Both the position numbers and the translations under genes were made by a program. The notes below the pieces were generated by a model that saw only the letters and a program-made list of their open reading frames with translations, was not told the DNA's origin and made no database searches. From contig NZ_CAKKNA010000013.1 of the NCBI RefSeq assembly GCF_918741275.1, positions 1-64,000 on the forward strand: a DNA stretch of 64,000 nucleotides. The letters are read 5' to 3'. The DNA is from Bacillus sp. CECT 9360. Its GTDB lineage: Bacteria > Bacillota > Bacilli > Bacillales > DSM-1321. Below, piece after piece: positions 44,987-59,225 of this stretch (within the stretch, counting starts at the first letter, position 1; the number at the start of each line of letters is the position of its first letter).

Positions 44987-46089
44987 AAAGACAGCTGATT
45001 CTTGAAGACGGTACTGTATTTATCGGCGAAGCATTCGGAAGCGATACAGAAAAAATCGGAGAAGTTGTATTCAACACGGGTATGACGGGCTATCAGGAAA
45101 TCTTATCCGATCCTTCTTACTGCGGACAGATTGTGACTCTTACCTATCCCCTTGTAGGGAATTACGGAATAAACCGGGACGATTTCGAATCGATTAATCC
45201 AGCGATTTCAGGTTTTATAGTCAAGGAAGCAGCTGATTTTCCTTCTAACTGGAGAAGCGAAATTTCTTTGGATGAATTTTTTAAAGAAAAAAACATTCCT
45301 GGAATCAGCGGGATTGATACTAGAAAGCTAACGAGAATCATCCGGCAGTATGGGACATTGAAGGGAGCCCTATGCAATATCGAAAAAACAGCGGAAGAAG
45401 TACTTCAGCTGTTGAAGGCGACAGTATCCCCGAACGACCAAGTGAAACGAGTGTCTACAAAAACGGCATATCCAAGCCCGGGAAGAGGCAGACGGGTCGT
45501 TCTCGTCGATTTTGGAATGAAACATGGCATCTTAAGGGAATTGAATGACCGGGATTGCGATGTAATTGTCGTCCCTTACAACGTAACCGCCAAAGAAATT
45601 CTGTCCTTACACCCGGACGGAATCATGCTGTCAAACGGACCGGGAAACCCGAAGGACGTCGATGAAGCCATCGAGATGATCAAGGAAATCCAGGGGAAGG
45701 TGCCAATATTCGGAATCTGTCTAGGCCATCAGCTGTTTGCGCTCGCGAACGGGGCTGATACCGAAAAAATGAAATTTGGCCATCGCGGCTCCAACCACCC
45801 GGTTAAGGATTTGCGGTCCGGAAAAATTGCGCTGACTGCACAAAACCATGGCTATACAGTCCGGAGTGAATCGGTTGACCAAACAGGATTGGAAGTAACC
45901 CATATCGCTTTAAATGATGGAACAGTGGAAGGGTTAAGACATAAGCAATTCCCGGCATTTACGGTGCAATACCATCCGGAAGCATCCCCTGGGCCGGAAG
46001 ACGCCAATTATTTATTTGATGAATTTATAGATATGATCGAATCGGCTAAGACGGAAGGGGAATTGACATGCCAAAACGTACAGATATAA
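44983..46089 (+). CDS. pyrAA: Carbamoyl phosphate synthase small subunit (pyrimidine-specific)
   Basis: The glutaminase subunit that supplies ammonia to PyrAB. The 368-residue protein begins [19 protein letters not shown] and has the class I amidotransferase nucleophile Cys246 in [12 protein letters not shown], plus [11 protein letters not shown] with the catalytic His and Glu. The ATG 44983 overlaps the pyrC stop; the frame's earlier start at 44959 is inside pyrC. It overlaps pyrAB by 22 bp. Confidence 0.96.
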   Translation: MKRQLILEDGTVFIGEAFGSDTEKIGEVVFNTGMTGYQEILSDPSYCGQIVTLTYPLVGNYGINRDDFESINPAISGFIVKEAADFPSNWRSEISLDEFFKEKNIPGISGIDTRKLTRIIRQYGTLKGALCNIEKTAEEVLQLLKATVSPNDQVKRVSTKTAYPSPGRGRRVVLVDFGMKHGILRELNDRDCDVIVVPYNVTAKEILSLHPDGIMLSNGPGNPKDVDEAIEMIKEIQGKVPIFGICLGHQLFALANGADTEKMKFGHRGSNHPVKDLRSGKIALTAQNHGYTVRSESVDQTGLEVTHIALNDGTVEGLRHKQFPAFTVQYHPEASPGPEDANYLFDEFIDMIESAKTEGELTCQNVQI

Positions 46090-49000
46090 AAAGCATCCTG
46101 GTGATTGGTTCAGGTCCAATCATAATCGGGCAGGCAGCGGAATTTGATTACGCGGGCACCCAGGCATGTATCGCCTTAAGAGAAGAAGGATATAGGGTCA
46201 TTCTCGTAAACTCGAATCCGGCGACAATCATGACCGATACCGAAATTGCCGATGCCGTTTATATTGAACCGATCACGCTCGAGTTCGTCAGCAAAATCAT
46301 CCGCAAAGAACGGCCAGATGCCTTATTGCCTACGCTGGGCGGGCAGACTGGGCTTAACATGGCCGTTGAACTGGCAAATGCAGGTGTTTTGGAAGAATGC
46401 CATGTGAAAATTCTTGGGACAGAACTTTCCGCGATTCAAAAAGCGGAAGACAGGGATTTATTCAGGACACTAATGAATGAACTGGGAGAACCGGTCCCTG
46501 ACAGTGATATCGTCCATTCAATAGAAGAAGCGCGCCGCTTTGTTGATCGCGTAGGCTATCCGGTCATCGTCCGTCCGGCATTTACGCTCGGTGGGACAGG
46601 CGGGGGCATTTGCGTCAATGAAGAAGAGTTAGTTGAAATTGTCACCGGTGGATTGAAAAGCAGCCCGGTAACCCAATGCTTATTAGAAAAAAGCATTGCC
46701 GGCTTTAAGGAAATAGAATACGAGGTTATGAGAGACAGCAATGATAATGCGATTGTCGTCTGCAATATGGAAAACTTTGACCCGGTCGGCATCCATACGG
46801 GTGATTCAATCGTAGTTGCACCGAGCCAAACGCTCAGCGACCGGGAATACCAGATGCTGCGGAACACCTCTTTAAAAATCATCAGGGCACTTGAAATTGA
46901 AGGCGGTTGTAACGTACAGCTTGCTTTAGATCCAAATAGTTTTGATTACTTTGTAATCGAAGTCAATCCGCGGGTCAGCCGCTCGTCGGCGCTAGCTTCG
47001 AAAGCGACCGGGTATCCAATTGCCAAGCTGGCGGCAAAAATCGCAGTCGGCTTAACACTGGATGAAATGTTAAACCCTGTAACAGGAAAAACGTATGCAA
47101 GCTTTGAGCCTGCCCTTGACTATGTGGTCACAAAAATCCCACGCTGGCCGTTTGATAAGTTTGAATCCGCCAACCGTAAACTCGGGACACAAATGAAAGC
47201 AACCGGAGAAGTGATGGCAATCGGCAGGACATTTGAAGAGTCGATCCTGAAAGCCGTTCGCTCGCTTGAGGCAGGTTTCTCTCATATCGGACTGGATGAG
47301 CCAATCGTAGATGAGTTAATCGAGAAAAGAATCAGAATGGCCGGCGATGAACGGTTATTTTACATCGGGGAAGCGTTGCGAAGAGGAATCAGCATGGAGA
47401 GAATCCATGAGTGGAGCCAGATTGATTTGTTTTTCCTTTATAAACTCCATAAAATCGTCGTATTTGAAGAACGTCTCCTCGAGAATCCTTTTAACGAAGA
47501 AATCGGTCGGAAAGCAAAGCAGATGGGCTTTGCTGATGTAACACTTGCGTCTCTATGGAACGCAAGTGAAAAATCGATTTATGAATGGCGAAAAGACAAA
47601 GGGATCATGCCAGTATATAAAATGGTCGACACTTGCGCCGCAGAATTTGAATCCGAGACACCTTATTTTTACGGAACGTATGAGGACGAAAACGAGTCGA
47701 TCGTCACTGACCGGAAAAGCGTGGTTGTCCTCGGTTCAGGCCCGATCAGGATCGGCCAGGGGGTAGAATTCGATTACGCAACCGTGCACTCGGTCTGGGC
47801 GATTAGAGAAGCGGGATATGAAGCGATTATCATCAATAACAATCCGGAAACCGTCTCCACCGATTTCAGCATTTCCGACAAGCTTTATTTCGAACCGCTG
47901 ACAATCGAAGACGTCATGCATATCATTGACCTCGAAAAACCAATGGGTGTTGTGGTTCAATTCGGGGGACAGACAGCGATCAATTTAGCGGACCAGCTTG
48001 TAGAGAGAGGCGTGACCATTTTAGGAACAACGCTTGAAGACCTGGACCGCGCGGAGAACCGGGATAAGTTCGAACAGGCGTTGCGTACTTTAGAAATTCC
48101 CCAGCCGAAAGGAAAAACGGCCACTTCGATTGAGGAGGCGGTTAAGATTGCTGAAGATATCGGCTATCCGGTGCTGATCCGGCCGTCGTATGTTCTGGGC
48201 GGTAGAGCGATGGAAATCGTCTACCAGCAGGAAGAATTGCTTCACTACATGAAAAATGCCGTCAAAATCAACCCTGAGCATCCCGTCTTGATTGACCGCT
48301 ACTTAACCGGAAAGGAAATCGAAGTCGATGCCATTTCAGACGGAAAAGACGTCGTCATACCGGGAATCATGGAGCATATTGAACGCGCAGGCGTCCATTC
48401 CGGTGATTCGATCGCGGTATACCCGCCGCAAAACCTTACAAAGCAAATCAAAGAAAGAATAGAGGAATATACAACGAAGCTGGCAAAAGGTTTAAAGATT
48501 ATCGGACTATTAAACATTCAATACGTCGTCAGCAATGATGAAGTGTTTGTTATCGAAGTAAATCCACGCTCAAGCCGCACGGTTCCTTTTTTAAGCAAGA
48601 TTACGAATGTGCCGATGGCGAATCTTGCGACGAAAGTGATCCTTGGGAACTCACTGGAATCGATGGGCTATAAAAGCGGCCTTGTCCCGGAAAAAACGGG
48701 CGTATACGTAAAAGTGCCGGTATTCTCCTTTGCCAAACTTAGAGGGGTCGATATCACGCTAGGCCCTGAAATGAAGTCAACGGGAGAAGTGATGGGGAAA
48801 GACACTACGCTCGAGAAAGCACTTTATAAAGGGCTCGTAGCTTCCGGAATCCAGATTAAGGAACACGGCTCCGTACTCTTGACAGTAGCGGACAAGGATA
48901 AACAGGAAGCGCTGCAAATTGCCCGCAGGTTTAACAATTGCGGTTATCGTTTAATTGCCACTCATGGAACAGCGACCTTATTAAAAGAAGCGGGAATTCC

Positions 49001-49270
49001 AGTCGCTGTCGTCGATAAAATCGGAGAAGCCGGACACAACCTTATTGATGTAATTCGAAGCGGAGAAGCGCAGCTGGTCATCAATACGTTAACGAAAGGC
49101 AAGCAGCCGGAACGGGATGGTTTCCGCATAAGAAGGGAATCTGTCGAAAATGGAATTCCATGCTTAACTTCATTGGATACAGCAGAAGCCATTCTTCGGG
49201 TAATCGAATCGATGACATTTTCCGCGGAGGCAATGGGAAACGCTGAACCGAGTCGTGAGGTGACTTTTTC

Positions 49271-49274
<4 letters not shown>
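46068..49274 (+). CDS. pyrAB: Carbamoyl phosphate synthase large subunit (pyrimidine-specific)
   Basis: Makes carbamoyl phosphate from bicarbonate, ammonia and two ATP. The 1068-residue protein has the duplicated ATP-grasp halves: the first begins near [20 protein letters not shown] (11-30) and the second near [19 protein letters not shown] (about 553-571). A C-terminal MGS-like regulatory domain (about 930-1060) is where uridine nucleotides and PRPP act in the Bacillus enzyme. Starts at ATG 46068 inside the pyrAA end. Confidence 0.97.
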
Positions 49275-51672
<2,398 letters not shown>

Positions 51673-51676
<4 letters not shown>

Positions 51677-52305
51677 AACATTCAATCGCAGAGCATTTAT
51701 TAGAAATCGAGGCCGTCTATTTACAGCCGAATAACCCATTTACATGGGCGTCAGGAATCAAGTCGCCGATCTATTGTGATAACCGCTTGACGCTTTCCTA
51801 TCCGGAAATCCGCTCAAAAATAGCCAAAGGCTTGCAAGTTTTGATTACAGAGCATTTCCCAGATGCGGAAGTGATTGCCGGCACAGCAACGGCCGGAATC
51901 CCCCATGCGGCATGGGTAAGCGATTTGTTAAATCTCCCTATGTGCTATGTTCGTTCAAAGCCAAAAGGCCACGGGAAAGGCAATCAAATCGAAGGTAAAG
52001 CTGCACCCGGTCAAAAGGTTGTCGTTGTCGAAGATTTGATTTCGACAGGCGGCAGCGTAATTGAGGCAGTAAAAGCATTACGTGAAAATGGTTGTAATGT
52101 TTTAGGGGTCGTTTCGATTTTCAGCTATGAACTGCAAAAAGGAAAAGAACAGCTCAATTCAGAAGGCATCCTAGCATACTCTTTAAGTGATTACACAACG
52201 CTGATTGAAGTAGCGGTAAAACATGGCTATATCGAAGAGAGCGATCTGGAGAAGCTGAACAAGTGGAGGGGAAATCCGGCTGATACCGGTTGGATTACCG
52301 CTTAA
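51673..52305 (+). CDS. pyrE: Orotate phosphoribosyltransferase PyrE
   Basis: PyrE joins orotate and PRPP to OMP. The 210-residue type I phosphoribosyltransferase shows [18 protein letters not shown] (about 21-38), [15 protein letters not shown] and the PRPP motif [13 protein letters not shown] (about 116-128). The ATG overlaps the pyrF stop (ATGA). Last gene of the operon; a terminator follows. Confidence 0.97.
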
Positions 52306-52308
52306 GAC

Positions 52309-52345
52309 AAAGAGCCAGTTGGGAAATTCCAACTGGCTCTCTGTT
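52309..52345. terminator. Terminator between converging pyrE and rqcH
   Basis: AGAGCCAGTTGG pairs perfectly with CCAACTGGCTCT around a GAAATT loop. T-rich on the right, and usable by the minus-strand rqcH as well. Confidence 0.9.
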
Positions 52346-54073
52346 TTAGCTTTTTGATGCAACTGCTTCCTTCATCCCGATCACCTGATCAGCATCCGGC
52401 GTAACGAAGATCGTTTGCTGGTTATCATAGATCACAAATCCCGGTTTTGCGCCGCTTGGTTTTTTTACATGCCGCACTTTTGTGAAATCTACTGGCACGG
52501 AGCTGGAATCTTTCGCTTTGCTGAAATAGGCCGCGAGCACCCCGGCTTCCTTTATCGTTTGCTCGCTTGGGTTTTCATTGCGAATTACCACATGCGAGCC
52601 AGGAATATCCTTCGTATGCAGCCATATTTCGTCTCTTCTCGCAAATTTATTAGTTAAATAATCATTTTGTTTATTGTTTTTTCCAACGAAAATTACATCG
52701 CCATCGGATGATACATAGCTATCAAGCTGCGGTTTGGCATGAGCGGGTTTTTTCATGCCTTTCCGCTGCTTTTTCTTTAGATAGCCTTCCTCCTGAAGCT
52801 CTTCGCGGATTTCCTCGATATCCTTCGGGGAAGCGGAATGGAGCTGCTGCAGAAGGGTATCGAAATAAGCCACTTCTTCATTGGCAAGTTTGATTTGTTG
52901 TTGGACAATCCCGATTGCGTTTTTCGCTTTTTGATAACGTGTAAAGTATTTCTGGGCATTTTCCGAAGGTGTTTTCTGCGGATTAAGCGGAATGATGACG
53001 ATTCTGCCATCTTCTTCATAGTAATTGCTTACTTCAATGTCCTTCATCCCTTTTTTGGCTTGGTAAAGGTTAGCCGTCAACAGCTCCCCGAATAATTGAT
53101 ATTGCTCACTCCGTTCACTTTCCTTCAGTGTTCTCTCGAGCTTTTTGACCTTCTTTTCGTTTTTCTCGATCTCATTTGAAATAAATCGTTCCAGATCATT
53201 TCCCTGCTGCTTCACCCGGTCCCGCTGTGCTTTTCCAAAATAGAAGCGGTCAAGCATTTCACTTAATGTAGCAAAAGGGCGGCTTTCTCCCTGCAGATGC
53301 TCCAATGGAATCATATAAAAAGCTTCTTTGTTGCCATCGGCAATAAGGGTGGGGCTGTAATCTTTTTTTGCGAGCCTGTCAATAAGCTTCAAAAATGTCT
53401 CAGGCAAAGTTGAGCGGTTGGCAAGCCCGGCTCGGTGGATGACTTCCTTTGCAAATAGAGGAGAGACACCGGAAAAATGATCGACAATCTGCTTGTCGAG
53501 CTTTCCGGCATTGAAATCAAGCCTTTGCAATATTTCCTCTTCTTTAGCTGTGAATGGATTTACTTTCTCCTGGGCAGGAGGAGCTTTGTAATCCTGGCCG
53601 GGCAGCACAGCCCGGTAGCTATTGACAGCATAGGAAACATGCTTAATGCTGTCTAAAATCATATGCTTCTCTTTATCAACTAAAATGATATTGCTGTGCC
53701 TGCCCATGATTTCAACAATTAACTGCTTCTGGGAAACGTCTCCGAGTTCGTTCCTCCCTTTTACTTCAAAAATAATCATTCGATCGAGCCCGGATTGATA
53801 AATGTCTTCTATTACATACCCTTCCAAATGCTTGCGCATCATCATACAAAACATCGGTGGTTCCTTGGGGTTGTCATAGCTCTCCTGTGAAATTTGGACC
53901 CTGGCATAGCTTGGATGTGCAGACAGCAACAATTTATGATTTTTACCGCCTGAACGGATGACAAGTATCGCTTCATTTTTATATGGCTGATGAATTTTAT
54001 TGATGCGTCCGCCCTTAAGCAGACCGGATAATTCCTCTGTCATTGCTTTTGTAAATAAACCGTCAAAAGACAT
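52346..54073 (-). CDS. rqcH: Ribosome quality control factor RqcH (NFACT family)
   Basis: RqcH binds obstructed 50S subunits and recruits tRNA-Ala to add C-terminal alanine tails for degradation of stalled peptides. Older names are YloA and fibronectin-binding protein FbpA. The 575-residue protein has the NFACT-N domain ([19 protein letters not shown] at the start), helix-hairpin-helix and coiled-coil regions (about 180-430) and the NFACT-R domain (about 450-560) with [20 protein letters not shown]. The start ATG 54073 has AAAGGAAG upstream on the minus strand. It faces pyrE. Confidence 0.95.
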   Translation of the reverse strand: MSFDGLFTKAMTEELSGLLKGGRINKIHQPYKNEAILVIRSGGKNHKLLLSAHPSYARVQISQESYDNPKEPPMFCMMMRKHLEGYVIEDIYQSGLDRMIIFEVKGRNELGDVSQKQLIVEIMGRHSNIILVDKEKHMILDSIKHVSYAVNSYRAVLPGQDYKAPPAQEKVNPFTAKEEEILQRLDFNAGKLDKQIVDHFSGVSPLFAKEVIHRAGLANRSTLPETFLKLIDRLAKKDYSPTLIADGNKEAFYMIPLEHLQGESRPFATLSEMLDRFYFGKAQRDRVKQQGNDLERFISNEIEKNEKKVKKLERTLKESERSEQYQLFGELLTANLYQAKKGMKDIEVSNYYEEDGRIVIIPLNPQKTPSENAQKYFTRYQKAKNAIGIVQQQIKLANEEVAYFDTLLQQLHSASPKDIEEIREELQEEGYLKKKQRKGMKKPAHAKPQLDSYVSSDGDVIFVGKNNKQNDYLTNKFARRDEIWLHTKDIPGSHVVIRNENPSEQTIKEAGVLAAYFSKAKDSSSVPVDFTKVRHVKKPSGAKPGFVIYDNQQTIFVTPDADQVIGMKEAVASKS

Positions 54074-54225
54074 CTATATAACTTCCTTTTCGTTGAGATC
54101 ATTATTTGCTGTGGATTAGAGTTCACAATAAAGTATAGCATTTTTTTGGACGAGACTGAATAAGCATGGAAGGAGAGAAGAATTATGCCGGTTTAATACT
54201 ATGTGTGGAGGATGTGTGATACTTA

Positions 54226-56904
54226 ATGAAGTTCCGTGAAATGGATACACAAGATGTTGAAGCAGCCCTTCAAACCAACATTGAAAAAGGGTTGGAAGGG
54301 AATGAGGCTAGGAGAAGGCAGCAAAAACAAGGGTTTAATGAACTTCAAGAAGGTGAAAAACAATCAGCCCTCCTGTTATTTTTTGCTCAATTCAAGGACT
54401 TCATGGTGCTCGTTTTGCTCGCAGCTACGTTAATTTCGGGGCTGCTCGGGGAGTATATCGATGCCATTGCGATCATCGCCATCATCTTAATAAATGGATT
54501 TTTAGGTTTTTTCCAGGAAAGAAAGGCGGAAAAGTCGCTTGATGCTTTAAAAGAAATGTCTGCGCCGCAAGTATATGCATTAAGGGATGGGGAATGGTCG
54601 AAAATTCCGTCAAGGGAAGTCGTGGCAGGTGACGTCCTGAAATTCTCAAGCGGTGACCGGATAGGTGCAGATATGAGAATTATTGAGGCGGTGAGCCTTG
54701 AAATAGAAGAATCGGCACTGACAGGCGAATCCGTTCCATCGGTCAAGTATTCCTCTCCGTTAAAGAATGATATCGACAGCATAGGCGACCAGGAAAATAT
54801 GGCGTTTATGGGGACAATGGTGACAAGGGGAAGCGGTATTGGCGTTGTTACGGACACAGGGATGGATACCGCGATGGGCAAGATCGCCGATCTGCTGCAA
54901 TCAGCGGCAACGATGGACACCCCGCTGCAAAGGCGACTGGAACAGCTTGGGAAAATCCTGATCATCACAGCGTTATTCTTAACTCTGCTTGTCGTCATTA
55001 TCGGGGTTATCCAAGGCAACGATTTGTATACGATGTTTTTAGCGGGTGTTTCGCTTGCGGTAGCAGCAATTCCTGAGGGGCTTCCCGCGATCGTTACTGT
55101 CGCACTGTCTCTCGGCGTACAGCGGATGATTAAGCAAAAGTCCATCGTCCGCAAGCTTCCCGCGGTTGAAACGTTGGGATGTGCTTCCGTCATATGTTCA
55201 GATAAAACCGGGACAATGACTCAGAATAAAATGACGGTTACCCATCTTTGGAGCGGAGGAAAAGAGTGGAATGTAAGCGGCACAGGCTATGAACCAAACG
55301 GGATCTTTATGGATGAAACCGTTGAAGTAAATCCGAAACAGGAGAAAGCACTCCACCAGCTTTTGACTTTTGGCCTTCTTTGCAATAAAGCCGGGCTTCT
55401 GACAAAAGACGACCAATATGTCCTGGATGGTGATCCGACTGAGGGAGCGCTGTTGGTCGCAGCCATGAAAGCTGGATTAACGCGCGATAAGCTGAAGCAG
55501 AAATTTACGATTGTCAAAGAGTTTCCGTTCGACTCGACCCGGAAGATGATGAGTGTCGTCGTGAAAGATGAGAACGGGAAGCAATTTGTGGTGACAAAAG
55601 GAGCACCGGATGTGCTCATATCTCAATGCGGTTCTATTTTATGGGATGAAAAACTTCAACAACTAAACCGCGACATGAAGAATTCCGTGCAGGCTGCCAT
55701 CGATGGCCTAGCAGCGCAAGCACTGCGTACCATCGCGGTTGGGTATAAACCGATCAGTCCCAATACGGTATTGTTGGATGAAGCCGAAGCAGAAAAAGAA
55801 TTGACGTTCATGGGGCTCCACGGCATGATTGATCCTCCTCGTCCGGAAGTAGCCCGTGCAGTTAAAGAGTGCAGGGAAGCCGGAATCAAAACGGTCATGA
55901 TCACCGGGGATCATGTTTCCACGGCCAAAGCGATCGCGAAACAACTGGGAATTTTAAGAGGAAAAGATAAAGTATTAGATGGAAAAGCTTTGTCGGACAT
56001 GTCGGTGGCCGAGCTGGAAGACGTCGTCGAGAACGTTTCCGTTTTTGCTCGCGTCTCGCCTGAACATAAACTGAAGATTGTTAAAGCTTTCCAAAACAAA
56101 GGACATGTCGTGGCAATGACGGGTGACGGGGTAAACGACGCCCCGGCAATCAAATCAGCCGATATCGGGATCTCGATGGGGATTGCCGGTACCGATGTTG
56201 CCAAAGAAGCTTCATCACTTATCCTGCTTGATGATAATTTCGCAACCATTAAATCGGCGATTAAAGAAGGACGTAACATATATGAAAACATCCGGAAGTT
56301 CATCAGATATTTGCTGGCATCCAATGTCGGTGAAATCCTCGTCATGTTTTTTGCGATGATTTTGGCCCTGCCGCTGCCGCTTGTCCCCATTCAAATATTA
56401 TGGGTGAATCTTGTGACGGATGGTTTGCCGGCTATGGCCCTTGGTCTCGATAAGCCGGAAGGAGACGTAATGAAAAGGGCCCCACGCAGTCCAAAGGAAG
56501 GTGTATTTGCCAGAGGACTAGGCTGGAAAGTCATTTCACGGGGATTTTTAATCGGAATCTCGACGTTGATTGCTTTTATGGTTGTTTATAAGAATGATCC
56601 GGATAACCTTGCATATGCGCAAACAATCGCATTTACGACTCTCGTCTTGGCGCAGCTGATCCACGTTTTTGATTGTCGCAGCGAACGGTCCATATTCTCC
56701 CGAAATCCTTTCGGAAATAAATATCTCGTTTGGGCGGTTATTTCTTCTTTATTGTTGATGCTACCGGTCCTATACTATCCACCGCTGCAAGCAATCTTCC
56801 ATACCTTACCGATCGAGCCAAGAGACTGGCTGCTCGTTATAGGCATGGCGTCGATTCCAACTTTTTTACTGGCGGGATCATTTTTGGTAAGTAAATCAAA
56901 ATAG
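54226..56904 (+). CDS. yloB: Ca2+-type P-type ATPase YloB
   Basis: A P2A-type cation ATPase (SERCA-like). The 892-residue protein has the actuator motif ALTGESVP (about 164-171), AAIPEGLPAIV in M4 with the Ca-type glutamate, the phosphorylation site CSDKTGTMT (Asp326), the nucleotide domain KGAPDVLI, and TGDGVNDAPA (about 630-639), followed by C-terminal membrane helices M5-M10. The B. subtilis homologue is a spore-expressed calcium transporter. ATG 54226 lies about 13 nt after GGAGG. Confidence 0.93.
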   Translation: MKFREMDTQDVEAALQTNIEKGLEGNEARRRQQKQGFNELQEGEKQSALLLFFAQFKDFMVLVLLAATLISGLLGEYIDAIAIIAIILINGFLGFFQERKAEKSLDALKEMSAPQVYALRDGEWSKIPSREVVAGDVLKFSSGDRIGADMRIIEAVSLEIEESALTGESVPSVKYSSPLKNDIDSIGDQENMAFMGTMVTRGSGIGVVTDTGMDTAMGKIADLLQSAATMDTPLQRRLEQLGKILIITALFLTLLVVIIGVIQGNDLYTMFLAGVSLAVAAIPEGLPAIVTVALSLGVQRMIKQKSIVRKLPAVETLGCASVICSDKTGTMTQNKMTVTHLWSGGKEWNVSGTGYEPNGIFMDETVEVNPKQEKALHQLLTFGLLCNKAGLLTKDDQYVLDGDPTEGALLVAAMKAGLTRDKLKQKFTIVKEFPFDSTRKMMSVVVKDENGKQFVVTKGAPDVLISQCGSILWDEKLQQLNRDMKNSVQAAIDGLAAQALRTIAVGYKPISPNTVLLDEAEAEKELTFMGLHGMIDPPRPEVARAVKECREAGIKTVMITGDHVSTAKAIAKQLGILRGKDKVLDGKALSDMSVAELEDVVENVSVFARVSPEHKLKIVKAFQNKGHVVAMTGDGVNDAPAIKSADIGISMGIAGTDVAKEASSLILLDDNFATIKSAIKEGRNIYENIRKFIRYLLASNVGEILVMFFAMILALPLPLVPIQILWVNLVTDGLPAMALGLDKPEGDVMKRAPRSPKEGVFARGLGWKVISRGFLIGISTLIAFMVVYKNDPDNLAYAQTIAFTTLVLAQLIHVFDCRSERSIFSRNPFGNKYLVWAVISSLLLMLPVLYYPPLQAIFHTLPIEPRDWLLVIGMASIPTFLLAGSFLVSKSK

Positions 56905-56920
56905 TTTATGATATAATTCT

Positions 56921-56955
56921 AAAGGTAGTAGAGACTTCTCTATTACCTTTTTACT
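56921..56955 (+). terminator. Terminator after yloB
   Basis: AAAGGTAGTAGAGA pairs with TCTCTATTACCTTT (one G-U pair) around a 2-nt gap, followed by T's. An extended -10 box (TGATATAAT near 56909-56917) lies immediately before it. Confidence 0.8.
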
Positions 56956-56998
56956 TTATAAAACGAAAAACATTTAACGTTGGATAGGAAGTGTTGCC

Positions 56999-57874
56999 GT
57001 GGTTGTAAGTATGACAGGCTACGGGATTGGGATGGCGGAGAATACCAATATAAAGGTGACCGTCGAAATAAAAACTGTTAACCATCGTTTTTGCGAATAT
57101 CATATTCGGATGCCGCGCCAGCTCTTCATTTTAGAAGATAAAGTCAAAAGACAAGCAAATGAATACATAAGAAGAGGCCGGGTTGAAATATTCATTGCGA
57201 TTGAAGGCGAAGGCCTTTTGACAAAACGGCTTAAGCTCGATTGGTCGCTCGCTGATCAATATTTTGCCATCATGAGTGATGTGAAAGATAAATATTCTTT
57301 AAGCTCATCTCCTTCCTTGCAGGATTTGCTGCACATCAACGATGTTTTTTCAGTGGAGGAAATACAAGCTGAGAATGAGGAACTGGACACGATTTTGCGC
57401 ACGGCCACTCAAGCTGCCTTGAGCAATGTCAAAGCTATGAGGTTGCAAGAAGGTGCTGAGCTGAAGATTGACCTGCTGAAACAGCTCGAAAAGATTTCTT
57501 TTATCGTCGGCGGGCTAAAAAATTATGCTCCCGCTGTCGCTGAAGCCTATAAAGAAAGGCTGAAAACAAAATTGGCAGAAGTTACATCAGGAATGCTGGA
57601 TGAAAGCAGACTTTTAACAGAGGTTGCAATTTTTGCCGATAAAGCCGATATAAATGAGGAACTAACACGCCTTGAAAGTCATCACATCCAATTTTTAGAA
57701 ACGCTTGAAATGATAGAGCCGATTGGCCGGAAGCTGGACTTTCTCGTACAGGAAATGAACAGGGAAGTCAATACGATCGGTTCCAAAGCAAATGATTCAA
57801 CGATTACGAAAGAAGTCGTTGAAATGAAGAGTTTACTTGAAAAAATAAAAGAACAGGTTCAAAATATCGAGTAG
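56999..57874 (+). CDS. yloC: YicC/YloC-family endoribonuclease-like protein
   Basis: A 291-residue YicC-family protein; E. coli YicC has been described as an RNA-cleaving enzyme, and Bacillus YloC is taken as its relative. The N-terminus is MVVSMTGYGIG, with VEIKTVNHRFCEYHIRMP (about 22-39). The C-terminal DUF1732 part (about 205-290) has GRKLDFLVQEMNREVNTIGSK. The start is GTG 56999 after AGGAAGTG; ATG 57011 is possible. It heads yloC-remA-gmk-rpoZ. Confidence 0.92.
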   Translation: MVVSMTGYGIGMAENTNIKVTVEIKTVNHRFCEYHIRMPRQLFILEDKVKRQANEYIRRGRVEIFIAIEGEGLLTKRLKLDWSLADQYFAIMSDVKDKYSLSSSPSLQDLLHINDVFSVEEIQAENEELDTILRTATQAALSNVKAMRLQEGAELKIDLLKQLEKISFIVGGLKNYAPAVAEAYKERLKTKLAEVTSGMLDESRLLTEVAIFADKADINEELTRLESHHIQFLETLEMIEPIGRKLDFLVQEMNREVNTIGSKANDSTITKEVVEMKSLLEKIKEQVQNIE

Positions 57875-57928
57875 CTTGTTTATGATACTTATATCGAGGC
57901 GAGAATAGAATATGATCGGGGGACAAAA

Positions 57929-58192
57929 ATGTCTATCAAGCTCATTAATATCGGTTTCGGGAATATCGTTTCCGCTAATCGGATTGTATCGATTGTGAGT
58001 CCGGAATCGGCTCCAATAAAAAGAATCATCCAGGACGCACGTGATCGCGGCTCCTTAGTGGATGCTACCTATGGAAGAAGAACGAGAGCTGTCATCATTA
58101 CTGACAGTGACCATGTGATTCTTTCTGCTGTTCAGCCGGAAACCGTTGCGGCCCGGCTGCATGACCGGGATGACAGTGGGGAAGAGGGGTAA
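57929..58192 (+). CDS. remA: Biofilm matrix regulator RemA (DUF370)
   Basis: RemA is a DNA-binding oligomeric activator of matrix and osmoprotection genes in B. subtilis. The 87-residue protein is a standard DUF370 member: [20 protein letters not shown] (4-23), [18 protein letters not shown] and [16 protein letters not shown]. The ATG 57929 follows GGGGGACAAA. gmk follows after 9 bp. Confidence 0.95.
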   Translation: MSIKLINIGFGNIVSANRIVSIVSPESAPIKRIIQDARDRGSLVDATYGRRTRAVIITDSDHVILSAVQPETVAARLHDRDDSGEEG

Positions 58193-58816
<624 letters not shown>

Positions 58817-58817
58817 T

Positions 58818-59024
58818 ATGTTGTACCCTTCTATTGATGCACTATTAGAAAAGATTGATTCAAAATATTCGCTTGTATCCGTTGCCGCAAAACGCGCACG
58901 CCAAATGCAGCAAAAGGATGATACGAAAATTGAAAACCCGGTATCGTTTAAACAGGTTGGCAAAGCACTCGAGGAAATTCACTCGGGGAAACTGACCTAT
59001 CAAAACGAATACGAGGAAAAATAA
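58818..59024 (+). CDS. rpoZ: RNA polymerase omega subunit
   Basis: The 68-residue omega subunit helps assemble RNA polymerase by wrapping the beta-prime tail. It begins [20 protein letters not shown] and has VAAKRARQM (about 22-30) and the later [11 protein letters not shown]. The ATG 58818 lies just after the gmk stop with GGAGG within gmk. A large branched terminator structure follows. Confidence 0.95.
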   Translation: MLYPSIDALLEKIDSKYSLVSVAAKRARQMQQKDDTKIENPVSFKQVGKALEEIHSGKLTYQNEYEEK

Positions 59025-59035
59025 ACGAGACATCT

Positions 59036-59113
59036 GGGCCGGACGCCTTCTAATACATATATTTCAGCAATTGGAAATTTGTTGAAATCATGTGAGGGGG
59101 TTCCGGCCCTTTT
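59036..59113 (+). terminator. Branched hairpin terminator after rpoZ
   Basis: GGGCCGGA (59036-59043) pairs perfectly with TCCGGCCC (59102-59109), followed by TTTT. The 58-nt loop contains a second hairpin, ATTTCAGCAA with TTGTTGAAAT. The outer stem would close only late in transcription. Confidence 0.6.
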
Positions 59114-59225
59114 GTATTGTCAAATTAAATTAGAAGGTTTACAGCTCGTCTAACTCAAAAAGGTGAAAAAAATGTCATAATCCTTCATAATAAAGACAAA
59201 GAATGCTTAAGTTGGGGGAAACAGC

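Noticed and set aside
46556-46882. Antisense frames in pyrAB and other pyr genes
   Set aside because: All are shadows of conserved, overlapping pyr genes with proper starts.
54387-55193. Minus-strand frame of 268 codons within yloB
   Set aside because: Antisense shadow; yloB carries all P-type ATPase motifs in its own frame.
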